The notes below the pieces were generated by a model. That model had not been told where the DNA came from, made no database searches, and saw only the letters and a program-made list of their open reading frames with translations. A program made the translations under genes and the position numbers. A stretch of DNA of 32,329 nucleotides from an uncultured Rhizobiaceae bacterium (lineage in GTDB: Bacteria; Pseudomonadota; Alphaproteobacteria; Rhizobiales; Rhizobiaceae). The stretch spans positions 1-32,329 of the forward strand of contig CATQIJ010000021.1 in assembly GCA_958296345.1 (NCBI GenBank), read 5' to 3'. Of this stretch, positions 1 through 10,954 are shown one piece after another; position 1 is the stretch's first letter; every line of letters begins with the position of its first letter.

Positions 1-640
1 TATGGTGATTTTGAAAATCCTAAAGAATTTAAAAAGGATGAAATTTTCAGAATTATATCCTGCATTTTCCATCCACGCAGGAGCCCATTCAACAATCATT
101 TTCAGATTATCGTTTTGTTCAATCAGTTTACGGCATCCTTCAAGCACTGCCACTTCATCACCTTGAACATCACATTTGATAAAGTGCTACTTGCCTTTGG
201 AGTTGCCATGCTGTGAGAGAAGGTTATCTATTGTGTCGATTGGTATCGATATCTTTTGAGATCTTGATTGAATGATTTGGACGCAACGCCTGAGTTCACG
301 AAATCCTCTGTCATATGAAATTCAGTAACGCCAGACTTGCACCAACAGCTGCGCCAATAACCGTTACATTACTAAAGTTTTCAGATTATCTTCAAGCTTT
401 GGCAAAATTCCAGGATGAGCCTTCTATTGAAAAAAAACTTTCCATCATTTTTAACTATTGAAGCTGCTAGAACAGAAAGGAAACCAAAATTGGCACCAAT
501 ATCCAAAAATACCTCACCTTCTTTTAGATGCTTGGAAATCACACTTAAGGTGGTTGGTTCAAATCTGTATAAATTTTTTCGATTGATTCAGGTATTTGTA
601 TGAAATTATCGTCAATAACTTGAACTTTAGAAAGTTTCAT
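1..640 (-). pseudogene. FkbM-family SAM-dependent methyltransferase, frame-broken and cut by window edge
   Basis: Reading the minus strand from an ATG at 640, preceded by a GGAGT ribosome site, the pieces assemble into an FkbM-type methyltransferase. They are an N-terminal segment, the SAM-binding strand FLDIGANFGFLSVLAA, and the family's C-terminal hallmark FIKCDVQGDEVAVLEG followed by a segment ending near the window edge. At least three frame changes separate these pieces, so no single reading frame covers the gene as given. The C-terminus lies beyond base 1. FkbM enzymes O-methylate sugars or small molecules, and the polysaccharide genes next door suggest a glycan substrate. The family is clear. 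Whether the breaks are real or errors cannot be settled from sequence alone. Confidence 0.75.
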
Positions 641-755
641 TTTTTACTCCAATTTCGAACACCTATTTCGCATATCATCTTCTCAACTATCCTCAATAAG
701 TTTTAAAATGAAATCTGAGTTCCATCATCTCGGTCGAAATCATTTCTATACTTAT

Positions 756-2775
756 CTAACAATTTTCAAGAATTGTGCTTACTGGGCAAGTAATGAATCG
801 CATTTTATCAATCGCCCCTTGACGTTTTAAAAGTGATAACTTCTGAAAACCCTTTCTCCTTAGCAAGCTGACAAAGGCCTACATCGTCCATATCTATGCT
901 CGATGTATTAGCTAGGTCATAGTCCGGGAAGCCATAGTATGGGGTTATATCACAGTCAGTAGAAAGGGGGGCAAACCACGTAGCATGGTATGGATGTGAT
1001 TGCTGGTAATGCAAAAGACTGCACCCAACATATTTCGTTTTGCTTCCAAAATTCAGTAAATTGAGGGCTGACATGAGTTATCAATTTAACATTTTCACCT
1101 GAGCGTGCTGCTTGATTTGATAATTCATTTTGCCTATCATTGTTTAATTTACGATTGCATTTGATGCGCTTTCTTTTTCGGCGTCATAATTCGATACGTC
1201 TTTAGAAACGATATTTGGTTGAATAGTTTGTTTGGCACTGCCCAAACATCTTTTTCTACTAATGTGGCAACCGAGAATACTACATTACGGCACATGCTTG
1301 CTTGCCAATAGACCAATTTTGAAGAAAATTATTGGAGCACCAAGAGTGCCAATAAGGGTTAAGCAAATCCACATAACCAGGGTTTGAGAAATAACCTGGC
1401 AGCACCAGCAGGCAATGCTAAAATCATGCTGCTTGAAATAGCTGCTGTTGCCATAATCCCGAGAGTATAAACAAACATCTTTAGTTTTGTAGATTGGATA
1501 GGCGTTTTGACGACCAATAAGAAAACCAGAGCAAAAAAGATAAGATGAAAAATTGCATCTTCACCCAATTTTTTACATAATGAAACAGTGAAAACCCAAA
1601 GGGAGAGTCAGCACTGCTAGCGCTTAAGCTTTCTGGAGAAGTAATGCTGGCAAGGGGCATGATAAAAAGGGACTAATGCAATCAAAAATGTCAGCAATAC
1701 TTTCTTAGCAGAAATGCCGCCATGAAATGTTACCATAACGCGGCGCCCGTAAAAAACAGCGCCCGTAGAAATTTTTTGCGAGCCCACTTATGAGTACCGA
1801 TAAAATAGGCAAACGCCGAGTAAAACCGTGTCTGTTTTTGTTGTTGCTTTAAATATCCAAGCGTAAAGCAAGGGTATGGCTAACATCATAACAATGAGGC
1901 TTAGAATGTAAGATTCTGATGCAAAATAAGCTCGGATGGCTCAACTTAGCAAAAAAGATTGGCATAGCGAGAAAAAGTATTGTTCCAGGGGATGCTTAAG
2001 AGCGGTTCCAGTGAGCTGGACGGAGTTGTAAGCAGAAAAAGTTGTTATTGCTAAAAGTAAGGGAACTGCAGTAATATATATAGGGCGCATAAACTGAGAG
2101 ATAATCCAACTTAACCCAAGTAGATAAGCCTCCTATGAGGCGATGGCTTAGAACAAGATAGTTTAAGGGAGTTATTCCATCCAGACCAGTACTAGCTACA
2201 TGGGTTTCAGAATCATATTACTTATAGCGGAATGGAACATTATATCTTGGCCATTTGACCAACGATAAGCTAGCTCCTTTCCAAAAGGTGTAATATAGCC
2301 TCTCGCATAAATAAGCATGGACATTGTTAGCGCAAAAATAAGCAGCCATAAAATGTCCTGTTTTTCTTTAGCCTATTTATAAAACACCAAGATAACCAAC
2401 ATAAAACGCTTAGGATTAGTACATCTAAAAATGAAGAAACCCATTTTTCAGGTAATATTAATGTTGCTAAATAAGGAGAAAATAAAAGAAATATAAAAGA
2501 AAGGAAGGTGCTGCTAATATATATAGCAGAAGCACTATTTTCTTGCCCCTTCATCACGCTTGGCCAGAGAAACGGAGCCCATAAAAGGCAAAGGCCGTAG
2601 CCAAGAATTCTATATAAGCCTGTAATAATAAAAAGGCTTCTGGCCATGTAGAAAGTGGTAGTCGAGCCGACCATAACAACGTTGTAATCATACACATCGC
2701 CAAGCTAAAAAATAACGTAATTGTAATTTTAGATTGTAGAGGTTTACTGTTCGTCGAAGTGTGAGTTGTGGTCAA
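756..2775 (-). pseudogene. large polytopic membrane protein of unknown function, frame-broken
   Basis: The minus strand from the ATG at 2775 encodes a run of hydrophobic helices in several frames. After repair they form one protein of roughly 650 residues. Readable stretches include an N-terminal helix pair, a loop with GKELAYRWSNGQDIMFHSAI, a histidine-containing segment LSHRLIGGLSTW, further helices, and a soluble C-terminal tail that ends in the repaired frame at 756. The layout (many helices plus a polar loop after the first few) resembles GT-C glycosyltransferases or polysaccharide polymerases, but I see no diagnostic motif and do not name it. It sits between an FkbM methyltransferase and the rfb genes, so a role in surface glycan assembly is an inference. 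There are many breaks, as in its neighbours. Confidence 0.5.
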
Positions 2776-2890
2776 AATACTCTCAAAAATTTAAGATTGA
2801 ATTTAAATGGAACATAAGTTATTTTTTAACTTAAAAAATTACATGATGTAATGAACGTCAAGTCTTTATTCTAGTTAGAAATATGTTTTC

Positions 2891-3919
2891 ATGAGAGTCC
2901 TAGTAACCGTGGGTGTGGTTTTATCGGTTCAGCACTCTGCCGACATTTAGTCCATAATCCCAGCTTTTCTATTTATAATCTTGATGCGCTACATATGCTG
3001 CAAATGTTCAGTCGTTAAAATCTATTGATGGTAAATCCAATTACAATTTTATCGAACGAAACATTTGCGATAGAGATTTAGTCAGCCAAATTTTAGAGCA
3101 AAATAAAATAGAAGGCATTATTCACTTGGCTGCTGAAAGTCATGTTTGACCGGTCAATTGATAGCCCTGATGCTTTTAAAAACTAATATTATGGGTACAT
3201 ATACCTTACTGAAGCGGCTCGCAGCTATCTTGATAAGGCGGACAGAAGTAATTCAAAAGAATTTACTATTCTTCATGTTTCGACGATGAGTTTTTGGGGA
3301 TTTAGAAGAAGAGGATCCTGCTTTTACAGAAACTACAGCATACGCACCCTCATCACCATATTCAGCATCCAAAGCTCATCTGATCATTTGGTTAGAGCGT
3401 GGGGCGAACTTTCAATTTGCCAATAAAGATTACGAATTGCAGTAATAATTATGGGCCATATCAATTCCCTGAAAAATTGATTCCGCTGATGATTATTGAA
3501 GCGTTGAATGGCAATGCACTGCCTGTTTATGGCAAGGGCTTGAATATTCGAGATTGGGTTGCATGTTGATGACCATGTCAAAGCTTTGGAAAGAGTTTTT
3601 TATCGAAGGAAAACTTGGTCCAAACTTATAATATTGGTGGAAATGCTGAACGTAGAAATGTTGATATTGTGAAAACAATCTGCACGGTGTTGGAAAACTC
3701 AAGCCGCGTAGTGATGCGCAGTCGTATAGCAAGCAGATTGCTTTTGTAACAGATAGGCTAGGGCACGATAAACGGTACGCTATCAATGCTGAAAAAATAG
3801 CAACCGAACTAAACTGGCAGCCGAGTTATTCTTTTGAAGATGGACTTCAAGATACCATAAAATGGTATCTTGAAAACCAACATTGGTGGGAAGCATTTCT
3901 TGCGGGAAGAGAAAAATGA
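2891..3919 (+). pseudogene. rfbB: dTDP-glucose 4,6-dehydratase RfbB, frame-broken
   Basis: The pieces spell a full-length RfbB of about 345 residues. In order they are the Rossmann start (G)GCGFIGSALCRHL, HLAAESHVDRSID, the catalytic TDE region in a broken [25 protein letters not shown] with the active-site Tyr and Lys, [29 protein letters not shown] and a normal C-terminus. The enzyme converts dTDP-glucose to dTDP-4-keto-6-deoxyglucose. About ten single-base losses or gains interrupt it, for example near 2908, 2988, 3146, 3181 and 3290. That density in an otherwise perfectly conserved protein looks like poor sequence rather than ancient decay. The stop overlaps the rfbA start (ATGA). Confidence 0.85.
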
Positions 3920-4823
3920 ATATTTCTAACAGAGTAGGCGTCATTCTTGCTGGTGGTTTAGGAACACGTTTGCATCCTTTGACCCTACGACATCAAAACA
4001 GTTGCTGCCTGTTTATGACAAGCCGATGATCTATTATTCTCTCAGTACTTTATTACTGGCAGGGATACGTGAAATCGTATTGATATCTTCGCCGCAAGCA
4101 CTACCACAGTTCAAGAGCTTGTTTGGTGATGGAAGTAATTGGGGTATTAAATTAAGCTATATTGAGAAGGCAAACCCTAATGGTATTGCTGAGGCTCTTC
4201 TGCTTGCAGAAAATAGCATTGAAGGAAAACCAAGTGTATTGATGCTTGGTGATAATATTTTCTATGGCAATGCGCTGACACAGTTTTTGCATCAAGCTGA
4301 TCGTATTGAGAAAGGTGCAACTGTATTTTCTTATCGAGTTAGTGATCCACAAAGTTACGGAATTGTTGCGTTGGATAACCAAGGTAAAGCCACATCAATT
4401 GAGGAAAAGCCAAAAGAGCCTAAGTCAAATTTAGCGGTTACAGGGTTATATTTTTATGACGAACAAGCTTTGCAAATTGCTAAGAGAGTAACTCCAAGCG
4501 CCCGAGGTGAGTTGGAGATTACAGTTGTAAATCAAGCTTACCTTGAAAAAGGCGATTTACATGTCCAGACACTTTATCGTGGTTTTGCTTGGTTTGATGC
4601 AGGAACGATTGATGACTTAATGGGAGCTGCAGATTTTGTTAGGCAGATTGAAAAGCGACAAGGGCAGAAGATTTGTTGCCCAGAAGAAATTTGCTTAAAT
4701 AACGGTTGGATTACGCCTGCTAATTTAGAGCAAAAAATTTCCAAACAAAAGCCAAGTGATTATAATAAGTATGTCATAAGTGTAATCAGTGATTATATGG
4801 ATAAAAATCAGGGTCATAATTAA
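3916..4823 (+). CDS. rfbA: glucose-1-phosphate thymidylyltransferase RfbA (one frameshift)
   Basis: RfbA joins glucose-1-phosphate and dTTP to give dTDP-glucose, the first step of the pathway shared with rfbB. The ATG at 3916 overlaps the rfbB stop. The first 24 codons carry the nucleotide-binding loop VGVILAGGLGTRLHPLT. One missing base near 3990 then shifts the frame, and the remainder runs cleanly from LLPVYDKPMIYYSLSTLLL through VLMLGDNIFYG to the stop at 4823. Other family marks are EEKPKEPKSNLAVTGLYFYD and RGFAWFDAGTIDDLM. The repaired length of about 302 residues is normal for RmlA/RfbA. Gene order rfbB-rfbA-wecE indicates a single operon. Confidence 0.92.
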
Positions 4824-4826
4824 TCA

Positions 4827-5980
4827 ATGACTACCAACCAACCTAATCTAATTAAGTTCAATGTGCCCAATCTTGTTGGAACAGAAATCGAAGCTATTGA
4901 GCAAGCACTCGCTAATAATACCCTTCAGGGTGATGGGGTATTTACAAAAAGCTGTCAGGATTGGTTTTCTAAAAGCTTTCCTGTTCTAGCGCGCTAATGA
5001 CCCCTTCTTGTACGTTAGCTCTTGAACTTGCAACGCTCATTTCGAATTTTAAAATTGGTGATGAGGTTTTAGTTCCTGATTTTACATTTGTGACCACAGC
5101 ACAATCGGTCGCCCTTCGTGGCGCTACTCCAGTATTATGTGATGTTCGTAGTGATACTCTAAATATAGATGAAAGCCGCCTTGAGGAGGCACTTACGGCT
5201 AAAACGAAGGCAATCATGCCAATTCATTATGCAGGTATTTCAGCTGAAATGGACAGGATCAATAATTTTGCTAAAGAGCATAATTTACTGGTGATTGAGG
5301 ATGCTGCTCAAGCAATTGGATGCTCATATAAACAGCAGCCGCTAGAAAGCTTGAGTGATATGGCAGCTTTTAGTTTTCATGCGACGAAAAATATTCAGTG
5401 CGGCGAAGGTGGTATGTTAGCTATCAACAATGCTGACTATGTGAACCCAGCTATAATTGCATGGGAAAAGGGCACTGACCGTAGGAAATTTACTGAAGGA
5501 CGAGTGGAGAAATATCAATGGCAAGCTTTAGGCAGTAGTTTTCTAGCAAGTGAAATTTCTGCTGCAATGTTAAGTGTGCAACTTGATAATGAAGCGGTAA
5601 CTAACCAAACGCGACTGGAAATCTGGAATAGATATTACGAAGCTTTTGCTGCAGCTGAACAAAGAGGAGTGGTTACGCGTCCTGGATTGCCAAAGCATAT
5701 TCAACATAATGGCCATCTCTTTTATCTCATTTTGCCTGACGTAAATGTGCGTAAAAGAATGATGGTTTTTCTAAAAGAACAAGGAATTGAAACAACTTTT
5801 CACTACACACCTCTGCATCAAAGTGAAGGTGGGAAAAAGTACTGTAAGCTTGGTATGACATTAGATAATGCAGCGGATCTTCCACATAGGTTACTACGTC
5901 TTCCCTTATATCCAGGCTTGCAAATTAGTGAGCAAGAAAAAATTATTGAATGTGTAAACCAATTTTTGGTGACGTTATAA
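4827..5980 (+). CDS. wecE: dTDP-4-amino-4,6-dideoxygalactose transaminase WecE-like (one frameshift)
   Basis: This is a DegT/DnrJ/EryC1 aminotransferase that uses PLP to aminate the 4-keto group of dTDP-4-keto-6-deoxyglucose. The start at 4827 gives an N-terminus (PNLVGTEIEAIEQAL, then LQGDGVFTKSCQDW) that matches WecE. A frame change near 4980 follows, and the second part opens with CSSALMTPSCTLALELA. WecE-like marks are GDEVLVPDFTFVTTAQSVALRG, VIEDAAQAIG, the PLP lysine in SFHATKN, and a late FHYTPLHQSEGGKKY. Repaired length is about 384 residues. WecE rather than another DegT member is favoured by these N-terminal and TPSCT blocks. The expected product is dTDP-Fuc4N, as in enterobacterial common antigen. 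Confidence 0.85.
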
Positions 5981-6882
5981 TGGTTGTTAAAAAAGAAGTT
6001 TTAAACAGCCAAATATTAATTGGCTCTTCAAATGATTTCCAATCGTTTGTGAACGAATTTACTTCTCTTGAGTTTAATAAAAAACTCACGGTTAATAGCG
6101 ATTTATCCAAAGAGCAAGTTAAGCAAAAGTTGGATATTTATTTGCAAGAAATGATGCATGGCTATCATTTTGTTTCACAACATTTGCCAAAAGGGCAATT
6201 ACTATTTTGGAAGTTGGCGCAGGCCTGGGATTGCTTTCAATATATCTTAAGCGACTTGGATATGAGGTTGTTGCATTAGAGCCTGCAAATATAGGATTTG
6301 GTTTTTTTGATATAACAAAAAAAGAAATTTGGAAGGCAGTCGGTAGTAATATTCCTGTACTAAATGAAAATATGGCTGAAGAATTAACCCCAGAAAAAGA
6401 TGGGAAATTCGATTTTATTTTTTCTGTAAACGTTATGGAGCATATTAACGACATAGAAGCCGCAACCGCTGCAATAATTTCTGTACTCAAACCTAATGGT
6501 CTTTGTGTTAATTCGTGCCCGAATTATCTAGTGCCGTACGAACCACATTATGCCCTTCCGATGATCCCTTTTGCGTACTCGTTAACGCGAAAATTATTCG
6601 ATAAAAAAATATCGCAACAGCCAGATGTTTGGGAGAGTTTGAATTTTATTAATTGGTTTACTGTTCGTAAAATGGCTAATGAAAATAATTGCAACGTAGT
6701 TTTTGAAAAAAGAGCTTATATACAAAGCTTTCGTTCGGTTGGGTAATGATGAAATATTTATGGCACGACACCAAAATGGGCTGGCTGCAATGATATATAA
6801 ATTTCTGAAGGCAACTCACACTTTAAAACTATTGAGATTTTTACCCGTGGTTTTGCACCCCAATGATTTTCACATATCGTAA
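5980..6882 (+). CDS. class I SAM-dependent methyltransferase (two frameshifts)
   Basis: The ATG at 5980 overlaps the wecE stop (TAATG), so the gene belongs to that operon. The N-terminal 70 residues are followed by a frame change near 6193, where one G appears missing. Then comes the SAM-binding motif ILEVGAGLGLLSIYLKRLG with the acidic residue in VALEPA. Next are the DFIFSVNVMEHI motif typical of Methyltransf_11/23 enzymes and VLKPNGLCVNSCPNYLVPY. A second frame change near 6728 restores a C-terminus (LGNDEIFMARHQNG) that ends at 6882. Position suggests methylation of a sugar or lipid-linked sugar, but the substrate cannot be read from sequence. Confidence 0.75.
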
Positions 6883-6893
6883 AAAATAAGCCA

Positions 6894-6917
6894 ATCAGAT
6901 CGCTCGTTTTATCTGAT
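6894..6917. terminator. hairpin between convergent genes
   Basis: ATCAGAT and ATCTGAT form a 7-bp perfect stem with a 10-base loop, placed 11 bases after the methyltransferase stop and just beyond the end of the convergent small membrane gene. There is no strong T run on either side, so it is a weak candidate terminator serving both genes. Confidence 0.35.
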
Positions 6918-6933
6918 AATAGCCCGGTAAAAT

Positions 6934-7311
6934 TTACATATATAAGGCAATTAAGCTAATGCCACCTACAATCATGGCACAACCTAACATTTGAACAAGG
7001 CTAAAGCTTTCTCCCAACATTACATAGCTTCCTGCCATTATTAGAGGGTAAGAAAGTGCGCCAAAAGCAAATGCTATTCCAAGTGGAATGCGTGAAATAA
7101 CAAAATACCAAGTAAATGCTGTTACAACTAACAATAAGCCAGCAAGCCACATCCATGGGTCTTTAATAATACCAATCATATAGGCTAATAATTTACTTGA
7201 AGCTGGCATTTCTCCGTGTATTGCGTTGAAACGAAGTTTTATAATTAATTGAACGCCCGAAACGCCTATTATTGCAAGAATTAAAAGAACAAACTTAAAT
7301 AGCATCGACAT
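6934..7311 (-). CDS. small four-helix SMR/EamA-like membrane transporter
   Basis: This 125-residue protein is almost entirely four hydrophobic helices (about residues 5-22, 43-63, 65-95 and 98-125). The third and fourth contain IPLGIAFAFGALSYPLIM and GCAMIVGGISLIAL, a half-size drug/metabolite transporter layout as in EmrE, ArnE and ArnF. Such proteins often flip lipid-linked sugars when paired with a GtrB/ArnC-type glycosyltransferase, and one lies at 9368-10320. The flippase role is therefore a reasonable inference. The ATG-TCG-ATG start leaves two choices. The AGGA upstream is better spaced for the second ATG (7305). Confidence 0.75.
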   Translation of the reverse strand: MSMLFKFVLLILAIIGVSGVQLIIKLRFNAIHGEMPASSKLLAYMIGIIKDPWMWLAGLLLVVTAFTWYFVISRIPLGIAFAFGALSYPLIMAGSYVMLGESFSLVQMLGCAMIVGGISLIALYM

Positions 7312-7412
7312 TCCTAGTTGTAACGTTTAGCGATATCGTCATACTACGCAAAAAATAATTATTCTAGTATTATACAACTAACATTATAATATTCTAAGTC
7401 AGTTTTCTAATA

Positions 7413-8622
7413 ATGAGTCAAAAAAACTATTATTTCTTGGTGGCGGTTACGCAGATAAATCGCTGATTAAAGCGTCAAAAGAATTAGGCTTCTATACAAT
7501 TACTTGTAATAGCAATCTTAATGATTCAGGACATGAAATAGCTGATTTATCATATTGTGTAGATTATTCAGATATAGATGCAGTGTTGCTACTTGTCGAA
7601 AAACATAATATCGATTTTATATTCCCTGGATGTAATGACTTTGCTGCTGTTACTGCATCAACTGTATCAGAAAAGTATGGCCTTATTGGTAACGACAGTA
7701 CAAAGAATTGTCTTGCTATTCATCATAAAAATAAATTCAGAAACCTGCTCAGTGAACATGACTTGCCAGCCCCAAACATAGCAATTTTAGAAAACAGTCA
7801 GGGTGTTACAGCAAAATGCGCTAAGCTTAAATTCCCTGTTATGGTGAAGCCGGTTGATCTTACGGGTGGCAAGGGGATTGTTAAGGTCTCTCATAAAGAT
7901 GAACTGGCTGAGGCGGTAAAAGCTGCATTTTCTATTACGCGACAAAATACAATTGTTGTTGAATAATACATTGATGGAAGCCATCATAGTGTTAGCTGTA
8001 TCATAAAAGATAGCACAGTCATTTTTAGCTTTGCTGCTAATGAATATTTTATAAAAACCCGTATTTGGTTGCTGGTGCTTATGCTTGTGAAGATCAGGCT
8101 TGTTGGCATGTTATGGATGCGTTGAAGCAACTTACTCAACTTGCAATTGACCTTGAATTACAAGATGGACTGATACATGCGCAGTATATAGCTGGTGACG
8201 ACAATCAAACTTATCTTTTGGATGTTTGTAGGCGTCCACCAGGAGACTTCTTCGTTGATTTAGTTTCACAAGCTAAAGGTGTTGATTATTGCAAGTTAAT
8301 TATTGGCACTAGCTTTAACTGCCTTGATAGTAATGAGGCTTCAATGTTGTCTGATACTTGTGATGCTCAACCTGTTGTTAGGCACTGTTGCATGCCAGAT
8401 AGAAATGGTGTCTTTGATAATTTAGAGTTAAGCGATACCTTATCGAAAGCAATGACAATCAATAATGTATTAATAGAACCAAATCATCGTATTGATTATT
8501 TTGAAGTTCAGAAAACTAACATTGTGTTGGGTCAATTTTGTACTTTTAATGAGCTGCATGAAACTGTTAAATGTATAAACAATCATGCGATTGTGAGGAT
8601 GAAAGATGATGCAATTACTTGA
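7413..8622 (+). CDS. ATP-grasp family ligase (two frameshifts and one internal stop)
   Basis: The ATG at 7413 is followed by a run of seven A (7420-7426) that must be eight to enter the reading frame KKLLFLGGGYADKSLIKASK. The protein then runs through IDFIFPGCNDFAAVTA, the ATP-grasp lysine and glycine loop FPVMVKPVDLTGGKGIVKVS, and a metal/ATP region QTYLLDVCRRPPGDFF near the C-terminus. This is the carbamoyl-phosphate-synthase-like ATP-grasp fold, which joins a carboxylate to an amine or thiol through an acyl phosphate. An in-frame TAA at 7964 sits where VVEEYIDG would be expected, and one A is missing near 8055. Length is about 403 residues. The substrate is unknown; the glycan context suggests decoration of an amino sugar. 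Confidence 0.75.
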
Positions 8623-9359
8623 AAATAAAACGTGCATCATTACCGGTGCTTCTCGCGGTATAGGACAGGCAATTGCAAAGTTGTTTTATAACAATGGTGC
8701 CAACGTCGCATTATGCTCTAGATCCTTGGATGGTTTAGGCGAGGGTTTTGAAGACTTATTTGTAGATACATCACGTGTCTTTTGTTCAAATATTGATGTT
8801 TCACAAAAAGACCAATGCCAAGTTTTTGTAGAAGCTGTCAAAGAAAAATTTGGCGGGATTGATGTTTTAATTAATTGTGCTGGTATTATTACTCGTGAAC
8901 CCACATTGGAATTGTCACAAGAGATATGGCAAAAAGTACTTGATACAAATCTAAATGGAACTTTTTATATGTCGCAGTTGGTTTTTGCCAGATATGCAGA
9001 AAAAGAAAACTGGTAGCATTGTTAATATAGCCTCTCAAATGGCGCACATGCCACATCCAGGTGCTGCACCTAGCTACGAGTGCTCTAAAGCTGCTATTAT
9101 CGCGCTTACTCGACATTTGGCTTTAGAATTTGGTCAAGATAACATCAGGGTCAATGCAATTTCTCCAGGGTCTATAGAAACTGGATTGCAAAAAGATATG
9201 CCACAGGATGTCTGGCAAGAAATAAAGAAAAACATACCTCTTGGTCGTTTAGGGCATGTGGATGAGGCTGCCCAAACTGCATTATTTTTAGCAAGTGATA
9301 TGTCTTCTTACACAACCGGATCAGTGCTTTATGTTACTGGCGGCTCATTGATGAATTAG
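8606..9359 (+). CDS. short-chain dehydrogenase/reductase, FabG-like (one frameshift)
   Basis: This classical SDR of about 250 residues overlaps the end of the ATP-grasp gene, so the two are translationally linked. It shows the NAD(P)-binding motif TGASRGIG at the N-terminus, NCAGI, the catalytic serine region IVNIASQMAHMP, the active-site tyrosine and lysine in SYECSKAA, VNAISPG and the C-terminal TGSVLYVTGG. An extra T in the run 8982-8986 breaks the frame between MSQLV and LPDMQKKKTGS. The enzyme reduces a keto group or oxidises an alcohol. A fatty-acid role as FabG is less likely here than sugar or small-molecule chemistry, given the neighbours. Confidence 0.85.
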
Positions 9360-9367
9360 GGTTTAAC

Positions 9368-10320
9368 TTGTCTTCTACAAATAAAAATATCGATATTGAA
9401 ATATCAGTTGTTAGCCCTGTTTATGGTAGAGAGCTTGATCTTGCTGGATTATGCTCAAAACTAGTTTCTACGTTCGAGAAAATTGGCGTTACATATGAGA
9501 TAATCTTAGTAAATGATGGTTCACCAGATAATGCTTTGGATGTGATAAAAGAGCTTGGCAAAAAAATTGCCATATAAAAGGTATAAACCTGTCACGTAAT
9601 TTTGGGCAACATTATGCTATCACTGCCGGGCTTGATCATGCAAAAGGTGCTTGGACGGTTGTTGTGGATTACGATGGGCAAGATGAGCCAGCCGACATAA
9701 AAGCATTCTACGATGTAATCACAGACGATGTTGATATGATTATTGGGCGTAAAGAAAAGCGTATGGATGCATTTTTGAACAGAGTTACTTCTGTGCTGTA
9801 TTATAAAATACTAAAATTTATAACTGGCATTTCGCACGACACACGGGTTTCAAGTTTTGGATTATATTCAAGAAAACTTATAGATGCAATTCTGTCATAT
9901 CGCGAAGGTTTTCGTTCATTTGGATTGTTTGTGCATCTGGTTGGTTTTGAAAAGAAGTATGTAGAAGTTTCACATGGAAAAAGATATAGAGGAAATTCGA
10001 GTTATAGCTTCTTTTCTAGAGTGGATTTAGCGATAAACTCTATTGTTGCTCATTCTGACAAACCTTTGAAGTTTTCAATTCTTCTAGGTTTAATGGCAAC
10101 TATTTTAGCTATTTTTTACGCAGCTTATCTGGTTGCCGTCTTTTTTGCCTATGATATTGCGATGAGTGGTTTTACAACAATCATCGTATCAATGCTTCTT
10201 TTATTCGGGTTGCAATTTATCTTGCTTGGTGTTGTTGGTCTATATGTGGGGCGTGCATTTAACGAAACTAAACGACGCCCATTATATCATATAAAAGATG
10301 TCAGAAATTTTGTTGAATAA
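9368..10320 (+). CDS. GT2 polyprenyl-phosphate glycosyltransferase, GtrB/ArnC/DPM-like (one frameshift)
   Basis: It starts with TTG at 9368, 8 bases after the SDR stop. The GT-A domain opens with ISVVSPVYGRELDLAGL, followed by YEIILVNDGSPDNALDVI, then NLSRNFGQHYAITAGL and the nucleotide-sugar and metal motif VVDYDGQDEP. Two C-terminal transmembrane helices (near 10075-10140 and 10165-10245) and the ending RPLYHIKD are characteristic of GtrB, ArnC and dolichyl-phosphate mannose synthase relatives. These transfer a sugar to undecaprenyl phosphate at the inner face of the membrane. A seven-A run at 9560-9566 needs one more A to join the two halves. Repaired length is about 318 residues. Confidence 0.88.
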
Positions 10321-10474
10321 ATTGATGCTTTTATTTGGGTTATTAAAATTATAAAAAGAATTTTCTATTGATGAATATATTTATATATAGATAATTTAGC
10401 CATTGAGTTGTTCATGAAACATTCTGAAAATAAATTGCTTAAGAATTTTTGTATTATAAAAAACTGTATGTAAA

Positions 10475-10953
10475 ATGACGAAAGAATTTATAAAGCGGTG
10501 CCTACGTTTAAAAATGTTCATATTTTTGAGCCTGACACAGACAACATTTCTAACGTTGAAAAAAATGTTGGGCAGTTAGAAAATGTTGTTATTCATCAGC
10601 AAGGGTTGTCTGATGAAGCTAAAACGCTTTCATTCACATCCGATGGCTCTTCTTCTCATTTTTCAGAGGACGGTGATATAAAGATAAAAGTTGGTCCTTT
10701 GGATGATATTGATACGGGGCTAATAACTTTCCTCAAGATGGACATCGAAGGTGCTGAAAAAACAGCTATCATAGGCGCTCAGAATAAAATCAGGAATGAT
10801 AAACCAAAACTTGCAATTTGCGTATATCATTTAGCAGATGATTTTTGGCTGATACCAGAACTGGTTCTTTCTATACAGCCAGAATATAATATGTATCTAC
10901 GCCATTATACAGAAGGCTTAACTGAGACAGTGATGTATTTTATTCCAAAATAA
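10475..10953 (+). pseudogene. FkbM-family methyltransferase, N-terminally incomplete
   Basis: The readable part runs TKEFIKAVPTFKNVHIFEPD (with one base missing near 10494), then the C-terminal FkbM hallmark ITFLKMDIEGAEKTAIIGAQ, KLAICVYHLADDFWLIPELV and a normal end. The usual first 60-100 residues with the glycine-rich SAM loop are absent. The 150 AT-rich bases upstream contain only short broken frames. It is either a truncated gene or one whose start is lost to errors. It is a second FkbM copy, not obviously a duplicate of the one at 1-640. Confidence 0.7.
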
Positions 10954-10954
10954 A

